From positions 1 to 64,000 of the forward strand of contig JARGPC010000006.1 in the NCBI GenBank assembly GCA_029212885.1: 64,000 nucleotides of DNA. The letters are read 5' to 3'. Origin of the DNA: Coxiellaceae bacterium. GTDB lineage: Bacteria; Pseudomonadota; Gammaproteobacteria; Coxiellales; Coxiellaceae. The notes beneath the pieces were generated by a model. The model was given only the letters and a program-made list of their open reading frames with translations, was not told the origin of the DNA and made no database searches. The first letter of the stretch is position 1; each line of letters begins with the position of its first letter. Below are positions 9,322-17,815 of the stretch, one piece after another. The translations under genes and the position numbers were made by a program.

Positions 9322-9750
9322 TCAGTGATGACTAAGGGTAATATTAACCTCAACATGACTAGCTTCACCGGTTTCAAGTTGTTCTGTTTCAACGTTCACA
9401 ACGCTATTTCCATGCGCATTTATATGAAACTCTCCATCCGAAGTGAGTGCGTAACTGATTGAGATTGGAGTGCCATAGCCAGTAAGAATAACTTGGCCGT
9501 TAACATCCGAGTTAATATTATACGTATCAGAACCAATTCGCATACTATTGTAAGTGCGCAACTCCCCACCCTGCTGAGGTATTAAGCCCTTTATCCATTG
9601 ACCGTCTTCGAGCTGAATACCCTGAAAGGTAAAGGTAGCCGGTGTCATATTGGAAAGTGTAATCATAACTGAGCGAACGCCTTGATTACCCGCTAACGCT
9701 AGTGTGCTAATACATAACAAGCTGGCTGCGATCAATGATTTAATATACAT
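9322..9750 (-). CDS. Small secreted protein, beta-rich
   Basis: 142 residues. It has a clear Sec signal peptide (MYIKSLIAASLLCISTLALA, cleavage after LALA), then an all-beta-looking domain with alternating hydrophobic and polar residues and several Gly/Asn turns. The layout faintly recalls small secreted beta-sandwich proteins such as aegerolysins, but I cannot confirm any family motif. The translation start is preceded by a purine-rich stretch and by the hairpin AGCTG...CAGCT at 9758-9778, which may influence its expression. Periplasmic or secreted location is predicted. Confidence 0.7.
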   Translation of the reverse strand: MYIKSLIAASLLCISTLALAGNQGVRSVMITLSNMTPATFTFQGIQLEDGQWIKGLIPQQGGELRTYNSMRIGSDTYNINSDVNGQVILTGYGTPISISYALTSDGEFHINAHGNSVVNVETEQLETGEASHVEVNITLSHH

Positions 9751-9795
9751 TTCTTTCTCTTAGCTGTTTTCTCAGCTAAAAAATATAGCATAGGA

Positions 9796-10839
9796 TTAAC
9801 GACCCAGCATCGGACCATCATGCTCTTCGCAATCTGATTGCCAATCAGGTTTAATGGAAGTTAGAATATCGCTAACGCTAGCACTCAATTCAGGTGAGTC
9901 TATGAGTTGTAAGCTGTTCTGTATCGTTGCTATAGGTGTTTTCATGCAATCGCTATTTTGTTCATCATCCAATCCAAGACGCTGGCACTCACGTAGCTCT
10001 TGTGCAATGACTTGAATGTGTTGACCCAGGTATTGATACACCTTATTAATTTCTACACGAGGCGGTGTAGTGTGATCAGGGTTACTAGCATTAACATCAA
10101 AGTGTGATGCCGCAACAAGCTTAAATCCTCGTAACATTAACTTATGGATCTTATCCAGCTCAACATCGCGTATAGGTAGCTTAAATGCAGAGTTGTAATC
10201 ATTCATATCTTTCATGCAGTTATCATAAGCCTCAACTACAGCTTCATTAGTGCGTCCTGTTTTCGCATTTGTTCGCAATAAATCAGAGCGCACAACCGTG
10301 CGATCAGCCATTCGGTCGATACGAAAACTGACATTACCAGTTTCGAAAAATGGTATGTCACGTGTCATGGCGTCATGTGGACCAATGTGAAAACTGTCTA
10401 AATGCTGTTGTAGTTTAATGGCAAGCTTAGGCAATAATGTTTTATCAAAATCTTTTTTGAGATAAATCGTATACTCTCCTGACTTGGTAAAAGAATCATC
10501 GCTGAGCCTGAGTATAGGGCCTGGATATTTAGGATCAAAACACTTGAGATACTTAACTCGCTCGATAATGCGATAACAGGGGTTGTCCGATTTGAAGCAG
10601 TGACGTAACAGGTTCAGTATATTAGCTTCCACATCCCTTTGCTCACCTTTGGTTAACTTAGCTAAATTAATATTGAATCGTAACTTAACACCTCCGAAAT
10701 CACCTTTTTTATGATCTGTGCGGGTTAAATACACCCAAGGATCGCTATGCGACACTTGATGATTTGATGAGGAACCAATTGTTTCTACAGGTTTTTTTTC
10801 TTCATCAGCTTTTGTTGGGACGAAAAACTCTCTTGACAT
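9796..10839 (-). CDS. Orphan protein, possible phosphothreonine-lyase-like fold
   Basis: 347 residues from the ATG at 10839; a TTG at 10863 is an alternative start. No signal peptide or membrane helix. Between about residues 40 and 180 the order of elements (GGVKLRFNI strand, long helix ending LLRHCF, YTIYLKKDFD strand, amphipathic helix, then FETGNVSFRIDRM) is reminiscent of the OspF/SpvC effector fold. The catalytic K-x-H of that family appears as K-x-R, so activity is doubtful. The C-terminal 150 residues are helical and unrecognised. The fold suggestion is a hypothesis from pattern only. Confidence 0.55.
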   Translation of the reverse strand: MSREFFVPTKADEEKKPVETIGSSSNHQVSHSDPWVYLTRTDHKKGDFGGVKLRFNINLAKLTKGEQRDVEANILNLLRHCFKSDNPCYRIIERVKYLKCFDPKYPGPILRLSDDSFTKSGEYTIYLKKDFDKTLLPKLAIKLQQHLDSFHIGPHDAMTRDIPFFETGNVSFRIDRMADRTVVRSDLLRTNAKTGRTNEAVVEAYDNCMKDMNDYNSAFKLPIRDVELDKIHKLMLRGFKLVAASHFDVNASNPDHTTPPRVEINKVYQYLGQHIQVIAQELRECQRLGLDDEQNSDCMKTPIATIQNSLQLIDSPELSASVSDILTSIKPDWQSDCEEHDGPMLGR

Positions 10840-11011
10840 TGCAATACCACTACCTTTCTTCAATATGACAATATATTAATATTTCTAGGTTAAGAGGGCA
10901 TTAAGCATGGCAGCTAGAGCGGCTCATGCTTTGTGTAAAAAAGAACCGAGACTTGACGATAAACTCAAAGCTGTGGTTTTATAAAACGGGACCAAGGGAG
11001 TTGGAGGCACT

Positions 11012-12622
11012 ATGCGAGCAGAAGCTGAACGCAGCCCGTTAACTATTGATATTCTAGTTGATGGAACCACTAAAACAGTTAATGACGAAGATGATGATCA
11101 CCACACCAGTGTTGTGGCGAGAATATTGACCGAACGCGTCAATAAAGATGGCGCCAGTTATCGGTTATTAGCTTGCGATCACAAACCCGAACTTCCAGTA
11201 GATGCTAATCGCGCTGTCTTTTACCACTGCGGTTTAGCCGCTCCCAAGGGTAAATTCAAAGATCATGTCATTACCACGCCGGCAGGAACCTCAACAGGTG
11301 CAACAGATGACGGTCAGGATGAAATGGCTTATGTTACGCTTGAGTCGGTGTGCGAGTATATCGACCGTGTTAAAGCCGCAGATCCAGCACGTCGAATAGT
11401 ACTGAATTTTGCAGGCTATAGTCGTGGTGCCATTGTTATTGGCCACCTCACCCATGAGCTTGAAAAAAAATACCGCTCTGATGATTTAGTTATCCTTAAT
11501 CGCGCTATTGGTATCGACCCGGTCGCTGGAGCCTCTTCTGGTTGCTTGCTTACCAATGAGAAAAAGCTTAAAGATCACGACCCAGAGGCGTCACCGTTTC
11601 CACCAGTCAATACAAAAGTATGGGGGCGCGTGCAAAACCTTAATTTGTATTATGCGACGGAGGACGCACGAGCTCATTTTCAAGCGCAAACGCCGCATGG
11701 CCTTACAACACGGCGCGGACGTCGTGTGGTCAATATTCATGACAGCACGCACGTAACGGTGACCACTATTGCAACCAACCATAACGATATTGCCTGCACC
11801 AGGCTCAGTGACGACTTGCAAGCACCATTTCCAACGTTAATTTTAGAGTGCTATTTGCAAGATCAAGATTTGCCACGATTTGGTGATGATCAGTTGCTAG
11901 GTACTCCAATGCCTTACCGCGTTTCCATGGAGCAAATCCAATCATGCCTATTGCATCATACCAATCTTGGTTACCGTGAGGTATTAAGCATCGGCTTTTT
12001 TTGGAAGCTTGCTAATTTGCTTTTTACTGGCAAGCACACATATGTAACTCCACTACTAGCCAGGGCCATTTTAAGCACAGAACATCCGGTATTGCATGCT
12101 GCTTACCATCGCTCGGTTATAATGGATGCGGTTGGTTTTCTGTCGAATTTAATTGCCTCAGAAACTATTAAGGGAGATTTGCAGACCATTGCATTACAGT
12201 CCGAACACCCACTCAATAGGTTTTTTATCGACTGTTACCGACGATCATCCTATTATCATGCGGCTTATAAAGTATTGTCTGATAGTTTGTTGGATAAAAC
12301 GGCGGATGATATTGATCATATATTGCTAAAAGGTAGCTTCATTAATGTATGCATTAAGCAAATCCGTCGACTCCCTTTTAGTACCACTAAGCAAACACTG
12401 GCGGAACTGGGTGAAAGTAATGCACGAGAGTGCTTAAAAGAAATCAGATCAATAAGCAGTGTTACGGTATCGAAAGCGATTCTATCACATGCAATTAAAC
12501 GCTTGGTGCCCGGTGGGCTTTGGCGAAAGCCCACCGCCGCATGCACTAGTCTCCCTCAGCGAAAAGTAGAGGCAACTGAAGAACCGTCGGGTGTACTTGA
12601 GTCAAAAACCGGCATGCCGTAA
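11012..12622 (+). CDS. Alpha/beta-hydrolase-like protein with GYSRG motif
   Basis: 536 residues. An N-terminal strand with DGT (IDILVDGTTK), then VLNFAGYSRGAIVIGHL at about 130-147 with a G-x-S-x-G nucleophile elbow, followed by IGIDPVAG at about 168-175, resemble DUF2235-type hydrolases (phospholipase-like, includes type VI Tle1 lipases). The C-terminal half is helical and unrecognised. GGAGG lies just upstream of the ATG at 11012. Monocistronic, with its own upstream region. No signal peptide, so it is either cytosolic or exported by a specialised system. Lipase activity is inferred, not shown. Confidence 0.65.
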   Translation: MRAEAERSPLTIDILVDGTTKTVNDEDDDHHTSVVARILTERVNKDGASYRLLACDHKPELPVDANRAVFYHCGLAAPKGKFKDHVITTPAGTSTGATDDGQDEMAYVTLESVCEYIDRVKAADPARRIVLNFAGYSRGAIVIGHLTHELEKKYRSDDLVILNRAIGIDPVAGASSGCLLTNEKKLKDHDPEASPFPPVNTKVWGRVQNLNLYYATEDARAHFQAQTPHGLTTRRGRRVVNIHDSTHVTVTTIATNHNDIACTRLSDDLQAPFPTLILECYLQDQDLPRFGDDQLLGTPMPYRVSMEQIQSCLLHHTNLGYREVLSIGFFWKLANLLFTGKHTYVTPLLARAILSTEHPVLHAAYHRSVIMDAVGFLSNLIASETIKGDLQTIALQSEHPLNRFFIDCYRRSSYYHAAYKVLSDSLLDKTADDIDHILLKGSFINVCIKQIRRLPFSTTKQTLAELGESNARECLKEIRSISSVTVSKAILSHAIKRLVPGGLWRKPTAACTSLPQRKVEATEEPSGVLESKTGMP

Positions 12623-12633
12623 GGTTGGTATCA

Positions 12634-13845
12634 TTATAAACCTAGCCAGCGAATGAATTGATTAGTGGATTTCAAATACACCGTGGGCTTTTTCTCAAAT
12701 ACAATGTTGGTGGTTGGAGCTAAATTAACCTGCTTGATAGTACCCAGTGATTTGATTTTCATTTCAGTGGCCCAATAACCGCGAAGCTTTCGAACCTGAG
12801 GAACAACAATATAAAATTTATTAAAGCTGCCTTTATCTAGAGGGCTAAGCTTTTTATCTTTATTGCTATCTAGTATGGCTAGTTCCTTATTGTCTAATGC
12901 GATATATTCTGTATTCTTAATTTGTCTACGTAGCATCCGTTTCAATGGCGGGCGTTTATTGAATGCTTTTTGGTAATAGTCTGCTTGAACTACAATAATC
13001 GGCTCATCTTTATCCTTCTTATCATTCTTATTTAAGTCAATAAAAACAATCGAACCACGATTTTCTTCCTGTTTGTTGAGTGGCTTTGATTCAACGGTTG
13101 CAGACTTGGCACCATCACAATTAATAAACTTTGAATTTTCCAACCAGGTATCATTTGGGTAGTAGGCCACAATCATTGAGTTATTTTTAATGGTATTGAT
13201 GATAGGCTTAACTACAGTGAGCGGCAAAGAAGGACAACCCCAGCTGCGCCCTGCTCTGCCATATTTTTTGATAAATTTTTCATTAACATACCAAGAACCG
13301 TGCATGACAATAAAGCGATTATACGCATTGTCATTAATACTTGGCTCTAAGCCTAATAGCTTAAGCGCTATGCCGTAGCGCCCGTAGTACGCTTTTTCGG
13401 TATTAAACACGCCAATACTGGTCGCCTTACTGTTATTGATATTTGAAAAATAGGTTGAATTAAAGCTACCTGATTTTACACCATGCGAAACATAGGTGTT
13501 ATAAAGCAATTTAGCTTTTGCTAAATTAAATACCCATAAGCGCTTTTTATTGGATGGTTGTGAAAAATCAATCACGGTTAAAATATGATTATGTTCCACT
13601 TCATTTTTTTTAGCGCAATATAACGTATTCATTACCTTATCTATCACCGCAGGCTGTAAGCCTTTACCTTTATTTTGCAGTAAGGACTTCGTATTGCGTA
13701 AAGCTTTTTTTGTTTTTTTATCGAGAGGTTTTGCTATAGGGGTGGTGAATTTGGCATCACTAGCCGCTTGCACGATCGTTCCCTTTCTTGAGAAATCAAT
13801 GACTAATAGAGCTATTAGAGCGGCACCTAGTAATATCAGCTTCAT
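12634..13845 (-). CDS. Secreted L,D-transpeptidase-like protein (YkuD_2 type)
   Basis: 403 residues with an N-terminal hydrophobic signal or anchor. The catalytic region at about 95-240 contains IVMHGSWYVNEKFIKKYGRAG followed by RSWGCPSL, i.e. the H...S-x-G-C arrangement of L,D-transpeptidase catalytic domains of the YkuD_2 type. The C-terminal 150 residues are Lys-rich and carry an acidic DLNKNDKKDKDE patch that could bind cations. It probably acts on peptidoglycan in the periplasm. A shorter paralogue lies at 23.4 kb; both share the SNKKRLWV and AGRSWGC segments. The gene ends 12 bp from the convergent hydrolase-like gene. Confidence 0.85.
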   Translation of the reverse strand: MKLILLGAALIALLVIDFSRKGTIVQAASDAKFTTPIAKPLDKKTKKALRNTKSLLQNKGKGLQPAVIDKVMNTLYCAKKNEVEHNHILTVIDFSQPSNKKRLWVFNLAKAKLLYNTYVSHGVKSGSFNSTYFSNINNSKATSIGVFNTEKAYYGRYGIALKLLGLEPSINDNAYNRFIVMHGSWYVNEKFIKKYGRAGRSWGCPSLPLTVVKPIINTIKNNSMIVAYYPNDTWLENSKFINCDGAKSATVESKPLNKQEENRGSIVFIDLNKNDKKDKDEPIIVVQADYYQKAFNKRPPLKRMLRRQIKNTEYIALDNKELAILDSNKDKKLSPLDKGSFNKFYIVVPQVRKLRGYWATEMKIKSLGTIKQVNLAPTTNIVFEKKPTVYLKSTNQFIRWLGL

Positions 13846-13904
13846 ACATATCCATGCTTATTTTGATACCACAACAATATAGCTTATATTGGCTTTGTTA
13901 CAAT

Positions 13905-14069
13905 CTATTGATTCCAGCGCTTAAAGCATTCTGCGCCACAGAAATATCGGATATACTCGGCACTTTCTGCTGCCAATGCCACGGATTTATCAATCAGCTT
14001 ATGACATGCGGTGCAATCAACGCTCTGACTTTCGCTATCTATCTGTTTTGTCATGCTTTTGGTTCTCAT
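13905..14069 (-). CDS. Small DUF3330-like zinc-ribbon-type protein (54 aa)
   Basis: A short frame read directly from the sequence: ATG at 14069 (alternative ATG at 14054), stop TAG at 13905. It encodes 54 residues with a CTACHK knuckle at 19-24 and a second pair in FCGAECFKRW at 43-52, giving C-x2-C...C-x3-C, plus AAESAEYIRYFCG in between. This layout matches DUF3330-type small proteins. The cysteines suggest a metal-binding, probably zinc, mini-protein. No strong Shine-Dalgarno sequence is visible. Function unknown. Confidence 0.65.
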   Translation of the reverse strand: MRTKSMTKQIDSESQSVDCTACHKLIDKSVALAAESAEYIRYFCGAECFKRWNQ

Positions 14070-14130
14070 TATATTACGATCAAGTTAGTATTATAGGAGA
14101 TAAAGCTTAATGACATATTAAGTAGTGTGC

Positions 14131-14796
14131 CTATTGCGATTGATTGTAGATATCTATAAATAAGAATCTATCCGATTGATGTGTTTCACCAATGTTTATA
14201 TTGATAGCGTTGGCAAACAGTGGTCCATCATAGACAAAGCTATGAAATTCACCGTTTTCACCGCAAGGATCTGCACCCTTAGGGAGGTCAGCCAATAATG
14301 CATGATCAAACTGCCGCCCAACAAATTCAGCAGGGATTTGTTCAGTGTCTACGCAGGTTAAAATCGCCTTTACACCGGCATCAATCATATCAATTGCTAA
14401 TTGCTTTGTTGGTGTTAACCATAATGGGAAGAACGGTTGTATAGTTGTTTTTGATAATTGCCTCACACGATATTCTCGAATATCATCTAAATATAAATCA
14501 CCAAAAGCCATTTGTTTTACACCCTCCTGCTGAGCCTTATTAATAAAAGCTTGCATGGTAGCCAGGTAGGTTTCATTGTCACAAGGCTCAGGAATATAAA
14601 TGGTATGTAACGGTAAGCCAAGTTCGCTTGCTTGTTGCTTTAACAGCGAGCGACGCACACCATGCATCGCCACCCTATCGCGTTTTTGATTAACGCTAGT
14701 AAACAAGCCACTGAGCTGTATGGATGGATCTTGCTGCATCTGATAAAGAGCCCAAGCACTGTCTTTGCCTGAGCTCCAGCTTAACCATGTATTCAT
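14131..14796 (-). CDS. Dph6-like PP-loop ATPase
   Basis: 221-residue adenine-nucleotide alpha-hydrolase. The N-terminal WLSWSSGKDSAWALY contains the SGGKDS-like PP-loop. AFGDLYLDDIREYR and the C-terminal DPCGENGEFHSFVYDGP are typical of the diphthine-ammonia-ligase (Dph6) family and its bacterial relatives. Bacteria do not make diphthamide, so the substrate here is unknown; an ATP-dependent amidation or ligation is the likely chemistry. The SDR gene ends 7 bp upstream in the same direction, so they form a two-gene operon. Confidence 0.85.
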   Translation of the reverse strand: MNTWLSWSSGKDSAWALYQMQQDPSIQLSGLFTSVNQKRDRVAMHGVRRSLLKQQASELGLPLHTIYIPEPCDNETYLATMQAFINKAQQEGVKQMAFGDLYLDDIREYRVRQLSKTTIQPFFPLWLTPTKQLAIDMIDAGVKAILTCVDTEQIPAEFVGRQFDHALLADLPKGADPCGENGEFHSFVYDGPLFANAININIGETHQSDRFLFIDIYNQSQ

Positions 14797-14803
14797 GCCG
14801 CTA

Positions 14804-15571
14804 TTAGTTCCTTCCTGGGTAATAGCTTAAAAAGCCGCCATCAACTAAAATGTCTGTTCCAGTGGTGAAGCTCGACATATCAGATGCGAGGTATTCTACT
14901 GTGCCAGCGATTTCACTCGCTTCGGCAGAGCGCTTTAAGGCACTGCAAGCGTTCATTTTTTGTAATATCTCTGATTCATCACCCTCCCAATGGGCGCGAT
15001 TCATTTCCGTTTTATGAGTACCTGGGCTTATGCTATTAACGCGAATATTATGCACGCCTAATGTGTTTGCCATGCTTTGCGTGGCACGTATAATCCCTGC
15101 TTTTGCAGCGTCATATGACACAACGCCCGCGCCTCTATGGCCGCATACAGATGAAAAATTAATAATAGAGCCACCGCGTTTTTGCTCTATCATATACTTT
15201 GCAACGAGTTGCGCCAAAAATACAGGGGCTTTTAAATTAACATCCAAAACACGATCGTAATCTTCTTCAGTTGTTTTTAAGAAACCTTTTTTTGCTGCCA
15301 CACCAGCGTTATTAATCAATACATCTATACCGCCAAAGTTTGAAATAGTTTCATCGACTATCCGCTGCCTGCTTTCACGATTAGTAATATCAGCCTGCAA
15401 TAGCAGCATATTATCTTTATATTCGGCAAGATTGGTTGCAACTTTTTCAGCTGTTTGTTGATCGCTGCTATAGACCATGGAGACCTTGGCACCCAGTTTA
15501 AGTAAATGTTTAGCACTTGCTAGCCCCATACCTTTGGTTGCGCCCGTAATAATTACAATTTTATTTTTCAT
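14804..15571 (-). CDS. SDR-family oxidoreductase
   Basis: Classical short-chain dehydrogenase/reductase, 255 residues. TGATKGMGLASA is the dinucleotide-binding glycine motif, NNAG at about 88-91 stabilises the fold, INFSSVCGHRG carries the catalytic Ser, and YDAAKAG the Tyr/Lys pair. The C-terminal DILVDGGFLSY is usual for FabG-like enzymes. The start has GAGG about 8 bases upstream. It is divergent from the 2OG-oxygenase gene; the shared intergenic region carries strong promoter motifs related to the merR promoter. Substrate unknown. Confidence 0.9.
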   Translation of the reverse strand: MKNKIVIITGATKGMGLASAKHLLKLGAKVSMVYSSDQQTAEKVATNLAEYKDNMLLLQADITNRESRQRIVDETISNFGGIDVLINNAGVAAKKGFLKTTEEDYDRVLDVNLKAPVFLAQLVAKYMIEQKRGGSIINFSSVCGHRGAGVVSYDAAKAGIIRATQSMANTLGVHNIRVNSISPGTHKTEMNRAHWEGDESEILQKMNACSALKRSAEASEIAGTVEYLASDMSSFTTGTDILVDGGFLSYYPGRN

Positions 15572-15590
15572 TTTACATCCTCTATTTGTA

Positions 15591-15619
15591 TTGACTTTTA
15601 ACTTAATGTAACGTATAAT
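15591..15619 (+). promoter_or_regulatory. Consensus-like promoter with TTAATGTAACG motif
   Basis: TTGACT (15591-15596) and TATAAT (15614-15619) with a 17 bp spacer, reading toward the oxygenase gene. The spacer contains ACTTAATGTAACG, an imperfect dyad similar to one in the promoter at 15722 and to the TAACGTTACG of the merR promoter. The same dyad lies just upstream of the divergent SDR gene, so one bound regulator could affect both directions. Confidence 0.5.
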
Positions 15620-15721
15620 AAATGTATAGTATCTATTTGATTTATATCTAAATACTTAACTTTTCCATACTACTCTCCACCCACCATCCCGTCAAGTTTT
15701 GCAGTCATTTTTTTTTAACAA

Positions 15722-15751
15722 TTGACTTCACTTAATGTTACGAAATATGAT
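15722..15751 (+). promoter_or_regulatory. Second promoter of the oxygenase gene
   Basis: TTGACT at 15722-15727 and TATGAT at 15746-15751, with an 18 bp spacer containing CACTTAATGTTACG. Transcription would start about 15 bp before the ATG at 15772, with AAGGAGG at 15761-15767 as a near-perfect ribosome-binding site. The motif matches the one at 15600-15613 and resembles the merR operator. Confidence 0.45.
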
Positions 15752-15771
15752 GACGATATCAAGGAGGCGTC

Positions 15772-16377
15772 ATGACTTACGTAACAACAACCACAAAACA
15801 ACACATTGATAATCTTGAGCAACAAAGAATAATCACCGTCAACGATGCCGTAGATAGTAGCCTGCTTTTACCATTACAACAATATGCACTTAAGCTAATT
15901 CAAAGCACCAAGTTTTGGCGTACGGACAAACAAGTTAAAGACTCGTACTTTCGTTATGGTGATCCTTTTTTTGAACGATTCCTGCTGCAAATGCAACCGT
16001 TGTTTGAATCACTAATAGAAGAACCATTATACCCAAGTTATTCTCGCCTTCGCTGGTATCGGCCAGGTGAAAAACTAAATAAACACCGCGATCGCAAAGG
16101 TTGCACACTGGTCGGTACAACACCAATCATATATAAAGCACCTGATATGTGGCCGCTGTACGCCAAGAAAAAAAATGAGACAGTAAAAGCCATGTTAAAT
16201 CCTGGTGACATGGCCGTGTTTTACGGTAAAGAAATACCGCACTGGCGAGATGAGTTTGTAGGCGAATACCAAGTTCAGGTATTATTATGCTACGTTAAAA
16301 CCTATGGCGAAGATGCTGAATATAAATACGATAAACGCCAATGCCTGAATACATTAGAAGCTATCAACCAAAAATAA
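15772..16377 (+). CDS. 2OG-Fe(II) oxygenase-like protein
   Basis: 201 residues. LRWYRPGEKLNKHRDRKGC contains the H-x-D iron ligands (His103, Asp105 region), and LNPGDMAVFYGKEIPHWRDEF supplies the distal histidine of the double-stranded beta-helix. The following YQVQVLLCYV strand is typical. The family hydroxylates proteins or small molecules using 2-oxoglutarate and O2; the substrate here is unknown. A strong AAGGAGG precedes the start. The 3' end overlaps the convergent doxX-like gene by 14 bp. Confidence 0.8.
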   Translation: MTYVTTTTKQHIDNLEQQRIITVNDAVDSSLLLPLQQYALKLIQSTKFWRTDKQVKDSYFRYGDPFFERFLLQMQPLFESLIEEPLYPSYSRLRWYRPGEKLNKHRDRKGCTLVGTTPIIYKAPDMWPLYAKKKNETVKAMLNPGDMAVFYGKEIPHWRDEFVGEYQVQVLLCYVKTYGEDAEYKYDKRQCLNTLEAINQK

Positions 16378-16726
16378 TCATTAATAACGCACCGATTACC
16401 GCACAATGTTCAACAAAGAATAAAAACTTTATTTCTCGCACTTCACTGGACGCCTCTTGCCAGAAGCGCATAAAGAATATAGTTGCTAATAATGTGAAAA
16501 TTAATGTCATGCAAGCGCCGAGCACAGGCGCTACATTAATTGTCAACAATACCCCACCGACAATCTGTAGCATTATCGCTATCGATAAGGCGTAAATAGG
16601 TTTAGGTATAATTGTATTTTTTAGCTTAGCCAGTTGTTGGTTGCGTTTTAAAATATTAAAAACACCAGTGGCAATAAAAAATAAGCCGATCAACGCTTGG
16701 CCGATTAAATAAATAAGTGAATGCAT
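16364..16726 (-). CDS. DoxX-family membrane protein
   Basis: 120 residues with four hydrophobic helices and the family-typical N-terminus LIGQALIGLFFIATGVFNILK. DoxX-like inner-membrane proteins are poorly understood and are linked to redox or thiol homeostasis in some bacteria. The gene follows the NTF2-like gene after 2 bp and the PQ-loop gene upstream of that, so the three form a tight operon. Confidence 0.85.
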   Translation of the reverse strand: MHSLIYLIGQALIGLFFIATGVFNILKRNQQLAKLKNTIIPKPIYALSIAIMLQIVGGVLLTINVAPVLGACMTLIFTLLATIFFMRFWQEASSEVREIKFLFFVEHCAVIGALLMIIFG

Positions 16727-16728
16727 AG

Positions 16729-17121
16729 TTATCCCATGGTTTTGTTTACCAATACGTCATCGTAATAAACGCGCGCCTCAACAATCTTGTCGTCTTTGAA
16801 TCGCTGAATCCACACATACTGATTGTTGTAATCATGACCGCGCTTGGCTTTGGCTATTGCCTCCATTTCAACAATGGCCGTATCTCCATCAACATAGATA
16901 TTCATGATTTTCATTTTAATACCACCCTCAAGTGATACTTTAAGTTTATTGATGGCATTATCAATAAAATCTTGTCGTGAAGCATATAGACCTGAAAGCA
17001 CGTTAGTGCCTGTAATCGTCCATTGCACATTCTCATCAACATGGCGAGCCAGAAAGTTATCAAAATCACCCTGTTCTAACAATGAAAAAACGCCCGAAAC
17101 AAACTGCTTGGTTACGTTCAT
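16729..17121 (-). CDS. NTF2-like (SnoaL-type) protein
   Basis: 130 residues with the cone-shaped NTF2-like pattern: an N-terminal helix pair (FVSGVFSLLEQGDFDNFLARH), VQWTITGTNVLSG, and three C-terminal strands (AIVEMEAIAKAKRG, NNQYVWIQRFKDDKIVEARVYYD). Such proteins are small-molecule-binding domains or isomerases; nothing here fixes the ligand. The 3' end of the upstream PQ-loop gene overlaps its start by 4 bp and doxX follows 2 bp downstream. Confidence 0.85.
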   Translation of the reverse strand: MNVTKQFVSGVFSLLEQGDFDNFLARHVDENVQWTITGTNVLSGLYASRQDFIDNAINKLKVSLEGGIKMKIMNIYVDGDTAIVEMEAIAKAKRGHDYNNQYVWIQRFKDDKIVEARVYYDDVLVNKTMG

Positions 17122-17768
17122 ATTTTTATTCCTACGTTAATTTGATGATTGGTCAAGTATAGCGACTGCCACAACAAAACACCATGCGAAAATAGCGCCA
17201 ATAAAGGTCCTATTTTACTGGGCCAGTCCCAGCCTAGCGCCACAGCAGACGCCATATCCAGCACTGACGTGAATAGTGCAATTATAATAAACCACAGACT
17301 AATCGCCTGCGCCGATTGCTGGCGATGATTTTTAATGATTTGTGGCCAAGCATAAACAAACCCCGTAATAACTGAAATAAAGCCCGTGCAATCAAAAAAT
17401 GTCTTATTTAATAGGCTATTTTTCAAAATGAGCCACAAAGCCGTAATAACTATTAACAGACAGGCATCGATAGAAAATATGGCTTTGACATGGCGTCGAT
17501 TAAAATAGAAAAACTGCCACTGCTGAAGCAATAACCCCAACAAACCGGACAATGTAACCGCCCTATATAGCCAAGGCATATGCAAGCCGAAACCATAGAT
17601 TAAATCGGCACAATAACCCAACAACAATAAGCCGTGCATCTTAATCGATAAGCCATCTGTTGATTGGTAGCGAAAAGTTAAAAGGATTTGTGGCATAAAC
17701 CATATAAAATATAACGCGGCGGAAATTCGTAAACTCCACTCACCAATCATTGTTACACTGATATTCAT
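17118..17768 (-). CDS. PQ-loop repeat membrane transporter
   Basis: 216 residues, about seven hydrophobic helices. Two PQ-loop motifs are visible: FMPQILLTFRYQSTDGLS at about 24-41 and AWPQIIKNHRQQSAQAIS at about 140-157. This two-repeat plan matches the PQ-loop/SWEET superfamily, whose members carry sugars, amino acids or cofactors across membranes. It is divergent from the thiamine operon but is not preceded by the TPP riboswitch, so a role in thiamine uptake is possible but unsupported. Confidence 0.8.
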   Translation of the reverse strand: MNISVTMIGEWSLRISAALYFIWFMPQILLTFRYQSTDGLSIKMHGLLLLGYCADLIYGFGLHMPWLYRAVTLSGLLGLLLQQWQFFYFNRRHVKAIFSIDACLLIVITALWLILKNSLLNKTFFDCTGFISVITGFVYAWPQIIKNHRQQSAQAISLWFIIIALFTSVLDMASAVALGWDWPSKIGPLLALFSHGVLLWQSLYLTNHQINVGIKI

Positions 17769-17773
17769 AGGGC

Positions 17774-17802
17774 TTGACGTTAAGCGATTAGCGCACTATT
17801 AT
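17774..17802 (+). promoter_or_regulatory. Promoter of the thiamine operon
   Basis: TTGACG at 17774-17779 and TATTAT at 17797-17802 with a 17 bp spacer. Transcription would begin around 17809, a few bases before the first pairing strand of the TPP riboswitch. Confidence 0.6.
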
Positions 17803-17815
17803 CAACCCTCACAAA

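Noticed and set aside
9758-9784. Hairpin AGCTG...CAGCT considered as a terminator of the 9796-10839 gene
   Set aside because: On the transcribed strand the T-run comes before, not after, the stem; it sits directly upstream of the next start.
17118-17768. PQ-loop transporter as part of the thiamine operon
   Set aside because: It is on the opposite strand and not behind the riboswitch; it forms an operon with NTF2-like and DoxX genes.
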